NCBI GenBank assembly: GCA_031553705.1
Contig: JAVBLD010000019.1
Span: 1 to 64,000, forward strand
Direction of reading: 5' to 3'
From: JAVBLD01 sp031553705
GTDB taxonomy: Bacteria; Bacteroidota; Bacteroidia; Bacteroidales; Marinifilaceae
Length of the DNA stretch: 64,000 nt
The notes below the pieces were generated by a model. The model had not been told where the DNA came from. It worked only from the letters and a program-made list of their open reading frames with translations, and made no database searches. Of the stretch, positions 17,636 to 26,791 are shown in pieces. Within the stretch, counting starts at the first letter, position 1. Each line of letters begins with the position of its first letter. The translations under genes and the position numbers were made by a program.

Positions 17636-17863
17636 TTATTGTACATTTATTTTGTAGACAGTTATCACTGAATCAGGGCATACCAGGCCGCAACTTGCAC
17701 AGCCGATACATGCTTCCGGATTTTTCATATAAGAGTAGTGATAGCCTTTCCCGTTTACCTCGACATGTAATTCGAGTACCTGGGTCGGGCATGTTTCGAC
17801 ACATAAACCACATCCTTTGCATTGTTCATTGTCGACGATGATAGCTCCTCTGAATTTTGCCAT
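17636..17863 (-). CDS. 2-oxoacid:ferredoxin oxidoreductase, ferredoxin-like delta subunit
   Basis: A 75-residue ferredoxin with two 4Fe-4S motifs, CKGCGLCVETCP (15-26) and CIGCASCGLVCP (52-63). It carries electrons from the catalytic subunits to free ferredoxin. It is the first gene of the four-gene operon; the alpha gene starts 16 bases after its stop. I saw no convincing -7/-33 pair in the 140 bases upstream, which also hold the aminotransferase terminator. Confidence 0.95.
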   Translation of the reverse strand: MAKFRGAIIVDNEQCKGCGLCVETCPTQVLELHVEVNGKGYHYSYMKNPEACIGCASCGLVCPDSVITVYKINVQ

Positions 17864-17979
17864 AATTAAAGTTATAAATTATAGAATAATATTCTGTTTT
17901 TATTGATTTCTGTTATACTTAGCCAGTATAAAATTATAAATTAAAATCAAAACCGCAAAAAACGACCTTTTTTATTTTA

Positions 17980-18001
17980 ATCCCGGCCTCCGGACCGGGA
18001 T
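17980..18001 (-). terminator. Hairpin after the aminotransferase gene
   Basis: A 7-bp GC-rich stem (17980-17986 with 17995-18001) starts a few bases past the aminotransferase stop on the minus strand. The sequence that follows is A/T-rich but not a clean T-run, so the strength is uncertain. Confidence 0.5.
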
Positions 18002-18005
18002 AAAT

Positions 18006-19313
18006 TCAATGATCTTTTCTGAACCGTTCGATCCTCTCTTTTAATATATCCATTTTTTCCATGCCGATCTGGGAAACACAGACACGAAGACCTTCCCGCA
18101 GACTACCGCATGTTTTTAGTGTAATGGATGAGATCCCATAATAAAGCAACTCTTTTGCCAGGGCTGCCCCGGTCATTCCGGGATATGCAATAGTAAAATA
18201 AAATCCGTCGCCTACTTTCTGATCGCCGTCTTTGTCATAAACGATGGTAAATCCGGCATCGGTATAAAGCTTTTTCACTATTTCCGCCCGTTGGCCATAC
18301 TCTCTGGCATCTGCGAGGATGTTCAGGGTGCCGTCGTTCGCTGCTTTAAGAATAGCGGCAATTGCGAATTGGGGCGAGTGGGCGGTACCTGATGTCTGGG
18401 TGTAGATCAGTTTATATGTAATGGTATACCCCAACTGGTCCGATTTGAACCGGGCCTGAAGATTTTCATACTTCTGGTTGAAAAGCTTGTCCGAAATACA
18501 GAGTAGCCCGAGACGCTGTCCTGCATAATTGAACAGTTTCGAACTGGAGATCATCAGGATGTAGTTGTCGGTATATTTTGCCACTGACGGTTGAAACGGA
18601 GGAACGCCCGGTTTCGACAAGTCTTTCCGGAAATCCATCGCAAAATAGGCAAGATCTTCCAGTATAATTACATCGAACTCGTTGGCCAATTCGCCAATGA
18701 TTTTCAATTCCTGTTCCGTCAGACAAACCCATGTAGGGTTATTCGGGTTGCTGTAAAGAATTCCGGCAATGTTCCCTTTTTCAAGGTATTCCCTTAATTT
18801 AATCCTTAGCTTTTCTCCCCTGAATTCATAGATGTCAAATGTAGCGTAAGGCTTTCCGATTACTTCCATCTGGGTTTTCTGAACCGGGAAACCGGGATCG
18901 ATGAATAAGATCGTATCTTTCCCTTTTTTACATTCGGTAACAGCCATCAGTGCGGCATAAGATGCTTGCATCGCACCGACCGTCGGAATAATCCCCGTAG
19001 GTTGGATATCGATGTCCATGAAGTTCTTTATAAAACGGGAAGCTTCGTTTGCTAAAGCAGGATTACCTTCCAGCATCGGATAGAACTGGGCGACTCCTGC
19101 TTTTAATGCTTCGATTTCTGCTTCTGTTCCTATTTTTGAAGGAGAAAGTCCCGGTACGCCCATTTCCATACGGATAAATTTCTCTCCGCTCTCTTTTTCC
19201 AGCAGGTTGGCTATTTTTACAATATCCCGGATAGATGCTTTGTCAAAGTCAGTGATATTACACTGTGCTATTTTTTTGTCTACAAGCTGTTTGTCAATAA
19301 TGTTATGTTGCAT
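18006..19313 (-). CDS. Class I/II PLP-dependent aminotransferase
   Basis: Transfers an amino group between an amino acid and a 2-oxoacid with pyridoxal phosphate. The 435 residues contain YSNPNNPTW (about 195) of the substrate-binding loop, an Asp-containing ILEDLAYFAMDF segment, and the PLP lysine in ISSSKLFNYAGQRLG (about 265). No signal peptide. It lies upstream of the oxidoreductase operon on the same strand with a hairpin between them, which fits a joint role in amino-acid fermentation: transamination makes the 2-oxoacid that the oxidoreductase decarboxylates. Specificity is not visible. Confidence 0.93.
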   Translation of the reverse strand: MQHNIIDKQLVDKKIAQCNITDFDKASIRDIVKIANLLEKESGEKFIRMEMGVPGLSPSKIGTEAEIEALKAGVAQFYPMLEGNPALANEASRFIKNFMDIDIQPTGIIPTVGAMQASYAALMAVTECKKGKDTILFIDPGFPVQKTQMEVIGKPYATFDIYEFRGEKLRIKLREYLEKGNIAGILYSNPNNPTWVCLTEQELKIIGELANEFDVIILEDLAYFAMDFRKDLSKPGVPPFQPSVAKYTDNYILMISSSKLFNYAGQRLGLLCISDKLFNQKYENLQARFKSDQLGYTITYKLIYTQTSGTAHSPQFAIAAILKAANDGTLNILADAREYGQRAEIVKKLYTDAGFTIVYDKDGDQKVGDGFYFTIAYPGMTGAALAKELLYYGISSITLKTCGSLREGLRVCVSQIGMEKMDILKERIERFRKDH

Positions 19314-19671
19314 AGCATGGATTTAATGATGATTGCTTACATTCTGAAATAAGAATAGGCAAATTTATTAAAAAAAATATGATTCCGGCGAATTTAACTT
19401 ATAATTAATAGCTTTAAGATCAATAAATATAGACCGGCGGTTATTCGGCTGGTTCTGATCATTTATTCTGGCTTTTTGTGTCGTGAAACTATCATCCGAA
19501 TCCTGCCCCGTATTCTTTATTTTGATGGATTGTTTGGTTGATGAACCGATTTTTAGTTTAATTTTGTGCAGGACAAGATATTTGTCTGAAGAGATTATGG
19601 ACTTTGAACCGGAAGGTCGAAAATCGTAAAACCGGAATTTTTATAGGCAACTTTATTTATTATTATTTAGA
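19314..19671. promoter_or_regulatory. Divergent intergenic region (358 bases)
   Basis: Separates the minus-strand aminotransferase from the plus-strand permease. On the minus strand TAAATTTG (19360-19367) is a -7 candidate for the aminotransferase. On the plus strand TTTG at 19533-19536 and TAATTTTG at 19559-19566 (22 bases between) make a promoter candidate for the permease, with a leader of about 100 bases. No RNA gene or ORF was recognised. Confidence 0.45.
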
Positions 19672-20907
19672 GTGAATCTGGAATTATTTATTGCACGAAG
19701 GCTATTGAGAGGAGACGGGGGAAAAACCGTGTCCGTGCCTATTGTGAGGATTGCATTGGTAGGTATCGCCTTGGGAATCTGCGTTATGTTGCTGTCTATT
19801 TTTATCATTACCGGTTTTAAGCAGGAGATTACCGACAAGTTATCCGGTTTCTTTGCCCATCTGAATATCGTCGCTTATGGAAACAGCAATACATACGCAG
19901 GCGATAAGATCATAGTGAATGATACCTTGCTGGCGGATTTGCAACGGATCGAGGGGGTAAAAGAGCAATATGTTTATGTGACAAAGCCGGCTATCCTGAA
20001 GAGCGAATATGAAATACACGGAGTAGTGCTGAAAGGGGTCGACTCGTTGTATTCCGGCCGCTTTTTTAAGGCCAACCTGAAGAACGGGACATTTCCTGAT
20101 TATCACACCGGCGAGACGTCGAATGAGATATTGATTTCTTCATACGTTGCCGGCCTGTTGCATGTTACAACCGGAGACAAACTGACGGCTCATTTTATTC
20201 AGGATCCTCCCAGGATAAGGGCGTTTACCGTAAAAGGGATTTATGATACAGGTTTTAGGGAATATGATGATATGCTGGTATTGTGCGATATCAGGCATCT
20301 ACAACGTTTGAATGATTGGCGGCCGGAAGAGGTGTCGGGAGTAGCCGTTACGTTAGACGACATAAAGCGGACCGAAGAAGCGGCAGCCGAAATGGATAAT
20401 TTATTGCCTTCGGATGCGGAGGAGCATTTTTATAAAATTGTGTCTTTGCGGGAAACGGCGCCGCAGGTATTCGATTGGTTGAGTCTGTTGAATATGAATG
20501 TCTGGATTATTCTGATTTTGATAGTGGTCGTTGCCGGATTTAATATGGTATCCGGTTTATTGATTTTAATCCTGGATAAAACCACCCTGATCGGGATATT
20601 GAAGGCCTTGGGATACAAAAATGCAAATCTGAGGCGGCTGTTCCTTTATATTGCAGTGGGACTGATCGGACGGGGAATGCTGTGGGGGAATATGCTGGCA
20701 TTGGCATTGGCGTGGCTGCAATATAGATTCCAGATCATCACGTTGGATCCGGAGTCTTACTATATGGATACGGTACCGATATATTTCAGCGTATTATACA
20801 TGGTATTACTGAATGTGGGCGTGCTATTGGTTTCGGTATTTATGCTGATTGTGCCGACGATGTTGATTTCAAATATAAGGCCGATCAAAGCGATACATTT
20901 CGAATAG
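19672..20907 (+). CDS. FtsX/LolE-like ABC transporter permease
   Basis: Inner-membrane permease of the MacB/LolCE type, probably part of a lipoprotein-release or similar envelope exporter. It has 411 residues with a GTG start: one N-terminal membrane segment (about 25-50), a large periplasmic domain (about 55-265) and three C-terminal segments (about 275-405) joined by the FtsX-type loop DKTTLIGILKALGYKNANLRRLF. No ATPase gene is adjacent, so the partner must be elsewhere. The gene product LELFIARRLLRG opening is standard for LolE-like proteins. The TonB-like gene follows 68 bases downstream. Confidence 0.88.
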   Translation: MNLELFIARRLLRGDGGKTVSVPIVRIALVGIALGICVMLLSIFIITGFKQEITDKLSGFFAHLNIVAYGNSNTYAGDKIIVNDTLLADLQRIEGVKEQYVYVTKPAILKSEYEIHGVVLKGVDSLYSGRFFKANLKNGTFPDYHTGETSNEILISSYVAGLLHVTTGDKLTAHFIQDPPRIRAFTVKGIYDTGFREYDDMLVLCDIRHLQRLNDWRPEEVSGVAVTLDDIKRTEEAAAEMDNLLPSDAEEHFYKIVSLRETAPQVFDWLSLLNMNVWIILILIVVVAGFNMVSGLLILILDKTTLIGILKALGYKNANLRRLFLYIAVGLIGRGMLWGNMLALALAWLQYRFQIITLDPESYYMDTVPIYFSVLYMVLLNVGVLLVSVFMLIVPTMLISNIRPIKAIHFE

Positions 20908-20975
20908 CCTGGAAAAGTGGGAGCAGGATAGGGGTGGCGTTGTTTTCAATTGGAAATGAAGAATATATAGGATTG

Positions 20976-21737
20976 ATGAATTTTAGAGAAAAAATATGGC
21001 GTAAGTTGTACCTTCACCGTTATGGTTTAATGGGGACCGTGATCTTTCATCTGGTAGTGGGAATAGCTCTGTTAGGCATCGGAATATCCAAACTGGATAC
21101 CCACACCGAATTGGAGTTGCAGGTAGATATACCTACGCGGGAAGAGGTCCAGAAACAGAAAGAGGAAGAGATACGGCAGGAGGAAAAACATAAACAGAAT
21201 ATAGAGGAGGAAGTGAACCAGATGCTTCGTATGGCCGCAGGTTCCGTAAGTAATGCGCAGGCGATCCATCGTTCTCAAAGCCGGGGAGAGGCGAATGTTC
21301 AACGCTATATTGAAGAGATGACGAACGAATTGGAGCAACAGGGAGAAGGGCATTATGCCATGCAGCGGGACAAGTATTACAGGCAGGACAGTATACAATA
21401 TGTTCGTGATCGCGATTTGCAGCAACAGCAGCTTGATTCGTTGAAGTCCACTTTTTATTCCGGAGAGAGTAGCGTCACCTATTCGTTGACAAGCCGTTTT
21501 GCCCGGTATATGCCGATCCCTGTTTTTAAGTGCGAGTTCGGGGGAAAAGTTGTGGTGTCGATCACGGTAAACCGAAAAGGAATTGTACAGAAGGCGACCA
21601 TTGAGTCTTCTTCGCAACAGGATGAATGCCTTTCGGAAGTGGCTGTAGATGCGGCTTTGCGATCCAGGTTCAATGAAAAACCCGATGCTCCTGTGAGCCA
21701 GACAGGAACAATTACATACATTTTTGTGAAACAATAA
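20976..21737 (+). CDS. TonB-like energy transducer family protein
   Basis: I use ATG 20976 (253 residues); an upstream GTG at 20934 is less likely. A single membrane segment at about 17-37 is followed by a long highly charged, Glu/Gln-rich helical region (about 55-140) and a C-terminal domain (about 175-253) with GGKVVVSITVNRKGIVQKA and a final beta strand, as in TonB C-terminal domains. It is anchored in the inner membrane and could energise an outer-membrane transporter. ExbB/ExbD genes are not nearby. It is short for TonB and lacks the Pro-rich spacer, so it may be a divergent TonB or a TolA-like protein. Confidence 0.75.
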   Translation: MNFREKIWRKLYLHRYGLMGTVIFHLVVGIALLGIGISKLDTHTELELQVDIPTREEVQKQKEEEIRQEEKHKQNIEEEVNQMLRMAAGSVSNAQAIHRSQSRGEANVQRYIEEMTNELEQQGEGHYAMQRDKYYRQDSIQYVRDRDLQQQQLDSLKSTFYSGESSVTYSLTSRFARYMPIPVFKCEFGGKVVVSITVNRKGIVQKATIESSSQQDECLSEVAVDAALRSRFNEKPDAPVSQTGTITYIFVKQ

Positions 21738-21768
21738 AAGATAGCTACTGTTTTTTACAAAAATTGAT

Positions 21769-21776
21769 TAACTTTG
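21769..21776 (+). promoter_or_regulatory. Candidate -7 box for the GH16-fold gene
   Basis: TAACTTTG lies 28 bases before the preferred start at 21804 and matches TAnnTTTG. No clear -33 element. Confidence 0.4.
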
Positions 21777-21803
21777 CTCTCGTGTAATAATACTATTTTA
21801 TAT

Positions 21804-23222
21804 ATGGGCTTATTTTCGTTTTTATTTTCGAGAAATAAAATCATTCGTAAAACCGAAGAAGCAGAGTCGGTTAGGATGAAGTATCTGGGTGATTATGAAC
21901 TTTTTACCAGAGTAGAACGGAGTGATGCATTAAAGCGTTATCGTGAATTGCAAGAGTATATAGAAAGTCCTCTGTTTAAAAAAAGGAAAAAGGAAGTGGA
22001 TGCACTTTCTTATGAGAATAGCGAGTATTATACGGTAGAGAAAAAGCACAAGGCCTATTCAAAGCAGAGGAAACTACGCGACTATTACACAATTAAAGAT
22101 TCTGAGGAATTTAAGGAATATACCCGTATAAAGGAGTCGGAGCAGTATACCGAGTTCATCCGGTTACGGGGCATTGTAGAAGCTTCCGGTTTTAGTAAGA
22201 AGATGTACCGGGATGAGTACGAAGCATATAAAAAGCTTCTGAAGGATTCCAAAATAGCGGCGTTGCTCAAATTTGAGAAAAATTCGAAATACAAGCATTA
22301 TGCAGAGTTGTTGGATACTTCGTTACCCAAGGAGTATGAGCAGTTGTCCGCTTTTATCCAGTCGGACGAATTTAAGAAGAACAAGGCTTACCTGCAAAAT
22401 AAAAACAGATTCCAGACAACGGATGATTATAAATTGCAAAGCGAATACGAAACGCTGAAAAAGGACGCGGATATTTTGAAATATTTCGTGCTGGGTAAAG
22501 ATCCCTATTTCAGTTCTATGAAGAAATGGGAGCCGGCTTTCGAAGATGATTTCAGTGCCGGGAAGCTGGATAGTGAAAAATGGATCACGAAATATTATGC
22601 AGGCGAGCGTTTTTTGAAGGATACTTATGCCACCGGAGACGATGTGCAATTGTTTACCGATGACAATATCTCATTCAATCGCCAGTTTGTTTGTTTGAAT
22701 TTTAAAAAGGAGTCGATCGTCGGAAAATATTGGGACACTCAGCTTGGAATAAAGGAGAAAAAATTCGAATATACTTCAGCCATGATCAGCACGGCTGGCT
22801 CCTACCGGCAGCTTTACGGTCGTTTTGAGGCAAAAATCAGATTGTCCCATTCGGCGGTTGCAGAGTGTTTCTGGTTGCTGGGAGATACCAGTGTGCCGCA
22901 TGTAGAAATAATGAGAAGTAGTGTTGAAGGCGTGCGTGTCGGGGATATATATCCGGATCAAAAGTCGATTGGTCAAAGATCGCAGCTTTTGAATAATCTC
23001 AAACTGGCAAACGAATATTATATATTCACCTTGGAGTGGACAAAAGAGAAGATGGTTTGGATGGTCAACGATTTCGTTGTAAAGGAGGTGCATGAACACA
23101 TTCCTGATATTCCGATGTATATCATCTTTAGCCTTGGTGCTACCGAAGCTCCGGCAGAAAAATACCTGCCTGCCAAAATGGAGATAGGTTGGGTACGTAC
23201 ATTTAAACTAAAAGGCGAGTAA
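21804..23222 (+). CDS. GH16-fold protein with N-terminal Tyr/Lys-rich repeats, probably not an active glycosidase
   Basis: Start at ATG 21804 (472 residues). There is no clear signal peptide, only a hydrophobic MGLFSFLF stretch. Residues about 40-230 are charged and repetitive: units with aromatic, Lys and Ser positions recur (for example SEEFKEYTRIKESEQYTEF at 100-118 and SKYKHYAELLDTS at 161-173). Residues about 245-470 resemble a GH16/laminarinase beta-sandwich: DDFSAGKLDSEKW, YGRFEAKIRLS and FTLEWTKEKMVWMVND are typical GH16 landmarks. The catalytic ExDxxE motif should fall near 366-371, where the sequence reads HVEIMR; both catalytic Glu positions appear lost. It may bind carbohydrate or protein instead. 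Cellular location is unclear. Confidence 0.72.
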   Translation: MGLFSFLFSRNKIIRKTEEAESVRMKYLGDYELFTRVERSDALKRYRELQEYIESPLFKKRKKEVDALSYENSEYYTVEKKHKAYSKQRKLRDYYTIKDSEEFKEYTRIKESEQYTEFIRLRGIVEASGFSKKMYRDEYEAYKKLLKDSKIAALLKFEKNSKYKHYAELLDTSLPKEYEQLSAFIQSDEFKKNKAYLQNKNRFQTTDDYKLQSEYETLKKDADILKYFVLGKDPYFSSMKKWEPAFEDDFSAGKLDSEKWITKYYAGERFLKDTYATGDDVQLFTDDNISFNRQFVCLNFKKESIVGKYWDTQLGIKEKKFEYTSAMISTAGSYRQLYGRFEAKIRLSHSAVAECFWLLGDTSVPHVEIMRSSVEGVRVGDIYPDQKSIGQRSQLLNNLKLANEYYIFTLEWTKEKMVWMVNDFVVKEVHEHIPDIPMYIIFSLGATEAPAEKYLPAKMEIGWVRTFKLKGE

Positions 23223-23277
23223 ACGATAGATACAACATGCAGGGTACGAGGTTCAGGATAAAGACGGATGGATTTTA

Positions 23278-23970
23278 ATGATTTACCCGATGAATTGGTT
23301 GACCTCTTTGATTGATTTGTTCTATCCCCGTTTATGTGTGGTTTGTGACAACAGCCTGATGAACGGGGAGTCGTTTTTCTGTTCCGTATGTCTGGCTGAT
23401 TTTCCTTTTTCAGATATTGCTTTTACCCCGGAAGTCGGAGTACTCTCTTTTTTTGATCTGAGCGTCCGCCCGGAACGTTTTTATTCTCTGTTTTATTACG
23501 ATAAGCAAAGTAATTACCGGCATTTGGTTTATGCCGTCAAATACCATTCCAAAAAAGATCTGGGAGTTTGCCTGGGAAGGATGTTGGGACAAAAAATGCG
23601 GGGCTGCACCGATGCCGATTGTATTGTTCCGGTACCGTTGCATAAAAAAAGAGAGAGACAGAGGGGATTTAACCAGGCATTTCAGATTGCTTTGGGTATA
23701 GCGGAAGTGTTGAATATAGAGATTATAAATGACGTTGTTTTCCGGACTCGGAATAATATTTCACAAACCGGCAAGAGCATAGAAGAGCGCCGTCGAAACG
23801 TGGAAGGCATATTTTCCCTACAGGCCCCCTGGCGCCTTGAGGGACGGCATGTCCTGATTGTGGACGATGTGATTACTACCGGAGCGACAACCCATGCATG
23901 TCTGAATACATTGGCAGAGGTGGGAAATATCCGATTCAGCCTGGCATGTTTGGCTCAAACGAAATCTTAA
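23278..23970 (+). CDS. comF: ComF-family phosphoribosyltransferase-like protein
   Basis: A 230-residue protein with an N-terminal zinc-finger region (CVVC and CSVC pairs at about 19-40) and a type I phosphoribosyltransferase domain with the PRPP loop VLIVDDVITTGATTHAC near 196-212. ComF proteins are linked to DNA uptake in competent bacteria; in Bacteroidota the role is not established. It starts 55 bases after the GH16-fold gene and 104 bases before the Ig-like lipoprotein gene. The start ATG 23278 gives the usual N-terminus; M5 is an alternative. Confidence 0.9.
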   Translation: MIYPMNWLTSLIDLFYPRLCVVCDNSLMNGESFFCSVCLADFPFSDIAFTPEVGVLSFFDLSVRPERFYSLFYYDKQSNYRHLVYAVKYHSKKDLGVCLGRMLGQKMRGCTDADCIVPVPLHKKRERQRGFNQAFQIALGIAEVLNIEIINDVVFRTRNNISQTGKSIEERRRNVEGIFSLQAPWRLEGRHVLIVDDVITTGATTHACLNTLAEVGNIRFSLACLAQTKS

Positions 23971-24022
23971 AGGATGCATGGGATTTTAAACGGAGTTGAT
24001 CGTATTTTCAGTTTTAATCATA

Positions 24023-24030
24023 TATCTTTG
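24023..24030 (+). promoter_or_regulatory. Candidate -7 box for the envelope cluster
   Basis: TATCTTTG, 44 bases before the start at 24075, is a strong -7 match. A GTTG at 23995-23998 is a weak, slightly distant -33 candidate. Confidence 0.45.
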
Positions 24031-24074
24031 CTGATCGGATAGGTACAAAGTATACTATATTAATGATGCAATAA

Positions 24075-25910
24075 ATGAATAGGAATAGTATTATTTTTTA
24101 TTTTTTTTTGCTGCTGGCAGCGATAACATCTGTTCCGGTTGTACATTCCTGCGCGAATAGAGGTTATCCGGAAGGAGGTCCGAAGGATACGATCTCTCCT
24201 GTCGTACTGTACGAACGTCCATTGTCATATTCGAAAGATTTTTCCAAAAAACGGGTCGATATCTATTTTGACGAATTTATACAGTTGAAACAGATAAACG
24301 AAAAGTTTATCATATCACCCCCGCAAGCCAAAAAACCGAAAGTGAGCGGAAGAGGAAAGTATGTCCGGGTGGAGCTTCTGGATTCGTTGAGGCCTAATAC
24401 AACTTATAGCCTCGATTTTGCCGATGCTATTGTGGATAATAATGAAGGGAATCCGCTTGGTTTTTATCGTTATGTTTTTTCTACCGGAAAGACGATTGAC
24501 TCACTGGAGTTGAGTGGAAATGTTGTAGATGCGATAACCAACGAGCCGGTATTGAATGCCTATGTCTTTTTATATAAGAACCATGCCGATTCGGTTCCTG
24601 TGATACAGATTCCGGATTACATCGCCCGTACCGATAGTGTCGGTTTTTTCAGGGTGACAAACCTGAACGATACGATATATAAGATCGTAGCGATAGAAGA
24701 TGCGAACCGGGATTATAAGTTCACACCGGAAGGTGAACGGGTCGGTTTTCTGGATTCGCTTGTACGGCCGGTCGTAGTGGCGCTGTCCCATAGCGATACG
24801 ATTACCCGCATAGAGAAAATCGTCGGCAAAGATACGATTATGTCGGATACGATTATACATGTCGATGCCCTGGGGTATGGCCCGAACAATCTCTACCTGA
24901 GGCTTTTCGAGGAAAAACGGACTCAACTTTATATGGTGGACGACGCGCGGAAAGAGCGGGAACGCCTTGATTTTATTTTTAGCATACCCGGAGAAAACGA
25001 TTTTAAAATATTGTTACGGGATACGACGGTCAAAGATTGGTATATCATGGAGCGAACCGCGAATCATGATACGATTACGTTGTGGATAAAAGATTCGATT
25101 GTATATAAAAAAGATACATTGAATTGTATTTTGACCTACCTGCGTTCGGATAGTACCGGACGACATGTGAGTTATTCGGACACCAACCGGTATACATTCA
25201 GCGATAAAAAACCAACATCGGACAGAAACAGGAAAAAAGAGGATACATCAATCAAATTTTTACAGGTGAATGTCAATGCCGGGACGGAACTTGACATGAA
25301 TACCCGGCTGGCGCTCTCCTTCGGTAAGCCGATCGATGAGGAGGGACTAAGCCATATTTCATTATCGGAGAGAGTGGATACTTTGCTTCATCCGGTCAAA
25401 TATACGATACGACGTGATAGTTTGAAAATCAGAAAATTTTATTTTGATGCAAACCTGTTGCCGGGAAAGGAGTATTTATTGAAAATCGATTCGGCAACAA
25501 TATATAGCATATATGGAGAACATAACAATAGATTGGAAAAATCGTTTAAGATAAAAACGGCCGAATCTTACGGGAAGATCATCTTAACCGTAACGGGAAT
25601 TGAACAGGGAGATGTTATTATACAGCTGTATAAATCGGAAGGCGGCGGTACAAAGTCCAATAAAGATAGAAAGGATGTGACTGTTTTTCAAGAGAAGATA
25701 CTGGAGGTGGATGGGACAGTGACCTTTGAATTTTTGAACGAAGGAAAGTACCAGATACGGGCAATATTTGATACAAACCGTAACGGGAAATGGGATACCG
25801 GTTTATATCTGAAGCGAGTTCAACCGGAGAAGATAAAATATCTGCAAGGAGAGTTGAATGTAAAACAAAATTTTGATGTAGAGCAGGATTTTGACTTGCA
25901 TGGATTGTAA
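24075..25910 (+). CDS. Ig-like (Big_5) domain lipoprotein
   Basis: A 611-residue lipoprotein (acylated C26 after VVHS). The N-terminal part (about 30-140) has GGPKDTISPVV and FDEFIQLKQINEKFIISPP, the hallmark of the Bacteroidota Ig-like family (Big_5, PF13205), followed by RPNTTYSLDFADAIVDNNEGN. A middle segment (about 145-215) resembles a carboxypeptidase-regulatory-like fold with EDANRDYKFTPEGERVG; a similar FDTNRNGKWDTG motif recurs near the C-terminus. It is probably periplasmic or outer-membrane attached, with a structural or carrier role that is not known. The DUF3108 gene follows 24 bases later. Confidence 0.85.
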   Translation: MNRNSIIFYFFLLLAAITSVPVVHSCANRGYPEGGPKDTISPVVLYERPLSYSKDFSKKRVDIYFDEFIQLKQINEKFIISPPQAKKPKVSGRGKYVRVELLDSLRPNTTYSLDFADAIVDNNEGNPLGFYRYVFSTGKTIDSLELSGNVVDAITNEPVLNAYVFLYKNHADSVPVIQIPDYIARTDSVGFFRVTNLNDTIYKIVAIEDANRDYKFTPEGERVGFLDSLVRPVVVALSHSDTITRIEKIVGKDTIMSDTIIHVDALGYGPNNLYLRLFEEKRTQLYMVDDARKERERLDFIFSIPGENDFKILLRDTTVKDWYIMERTANHDTITLWIKDSIVYKKDTLNCILTYLRSDSTGRHVSYSDTNRYTFSDKKPTSDRNRKKEDTSIKFLQVNVNAGTELDMNTRLALSFGKPIDEEGLSHISLSERVDTLLHPVKYTIRRDSLKIRKFYFDANLLPGKEYLLKIDSATIYSIYGEHNNRLEKSFKIKTAESYGKIILTVTGIEQGDVIIQLYKSEGGGTKSNKDRKDVTVFQEKILEVDGTVTFEFLNEGKYQIRAIFDTNRNGKWDTGLYLKRVQPEKIKYLQGELNVKQNFDVEQDFDLHGL

Positions 25911-25934
25911 AAATGAAGTGATTCAAAGAAACTT

Positions 25935-26696
25935 ATGATACGGATAGTTGTTTGTATATTATTGATAAGTTTATCATGGCCGTCGTTTTCGCAGTCAAAA
26001 TATCCTCCGATAGAAGAGTTGGTATATACCGGATATTATAACTGGGGATTTATTTGGGTAAAGGCTGGCCAGGTGGAGTTTTCCTTGTCAAAATCCGAGA
26101 AATATCCGAATGCATTACGGCTGAAGGCTGTAGGGCACTCCTTGCCGTCATGGGACTGGATGTTTACAGTCCGGGATACATTATTGTCCCATTTTAATGC
26201 GGATACATTTATGCCGTATGAATTTTCACGAAAAGCACACGAAGGGAACTATCACAAAACATTCGATTATAAATTCAATTATAGGGATTCCATTATTTAC
26301 GCTGACGTTCACAAGATCGGCAAGTACAAAAGAAAAGATTCGATAAAATTAAAGCCGAAGACTTATGATATGCTTTCGGTGGCTTGGATGATACGGGAGA
26401 TTGATTTTGAACAATATAAGAAAAAAGATTTAATACCCATAAAACTACTGATTGATAACAAGATATATGATCTGTATGTCCGCTATCTCGGGACTGAAAA
26501 GATAAAACTGAGCAGCACAAAACAGGAGTGCTATGTACTTTCCCCTCTTTTGGTTGAAGGGGATGTTTTTAAGGGTGGTGAAAATATGAAGATATGGGTC
26601 AGCAAAGATGAGTACCGCCTTCCGGTGATGGTGGAGGCGAAGATATTGGTGGGCTCTGTGAAAGGGATATTGGATTATTCGGCAAGCAAATATTGA
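25935..26696 (+). CDS. DUF3108 secreted protein
   Basis: A 253-residue protein with a cleavable signal peptide (about 1-20, ending SFSQS). The body has GYYNWGFIWVKAGQVEF, typical of DUF3108, and repeated aromatic-rich strands. Predicted periplasmic, role unknown; it resembles barrel-like lipid-binding folds only loosely. It lies between the Ig-like lipoprotein and DUF4837 genes on the same strand, likely in one operon with the former. Confidence 0.85.
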   Translation: MIRIVVCILLISLSWPSFSQSKYPPIEELVYTGYYNWGFIWVKAGQVEFSLSKSEKYPNALRLKAVGHSLPSWDWMFTVRDTLLSHFNADTFMPYEFSRKAHEGNYHKTFDYKFNYRDSIIYADVHKIGKYKRKDSIKLKPKTYDMLSVAWMIREIDFEQYKKKDLIPIKLLIDNKIYDLYVRYLGTEKIKLSSTKQECYVLSPLLVEGDVFKGGENMKIWVSKDEYRLPVMVEAKILVGSVKGILDYSASKY

Positions 26697-26791
26697 GATA
26701 CGGAATATCAGATCCGAGGTTCAAACTGTAATTTTGTTTTTTTTATTTCTTGCCCCGCTGCCTGTTGTTTTTACTTTCTAATTTATCCGTT

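Noticed and set aside
21072..21734. Open frame antisense to the TonB-like gene
   Set aside because: No recognisable domain and no upstream promoter; the plus-strand gene has a clear membrane segment and TonB-type C-terminus.
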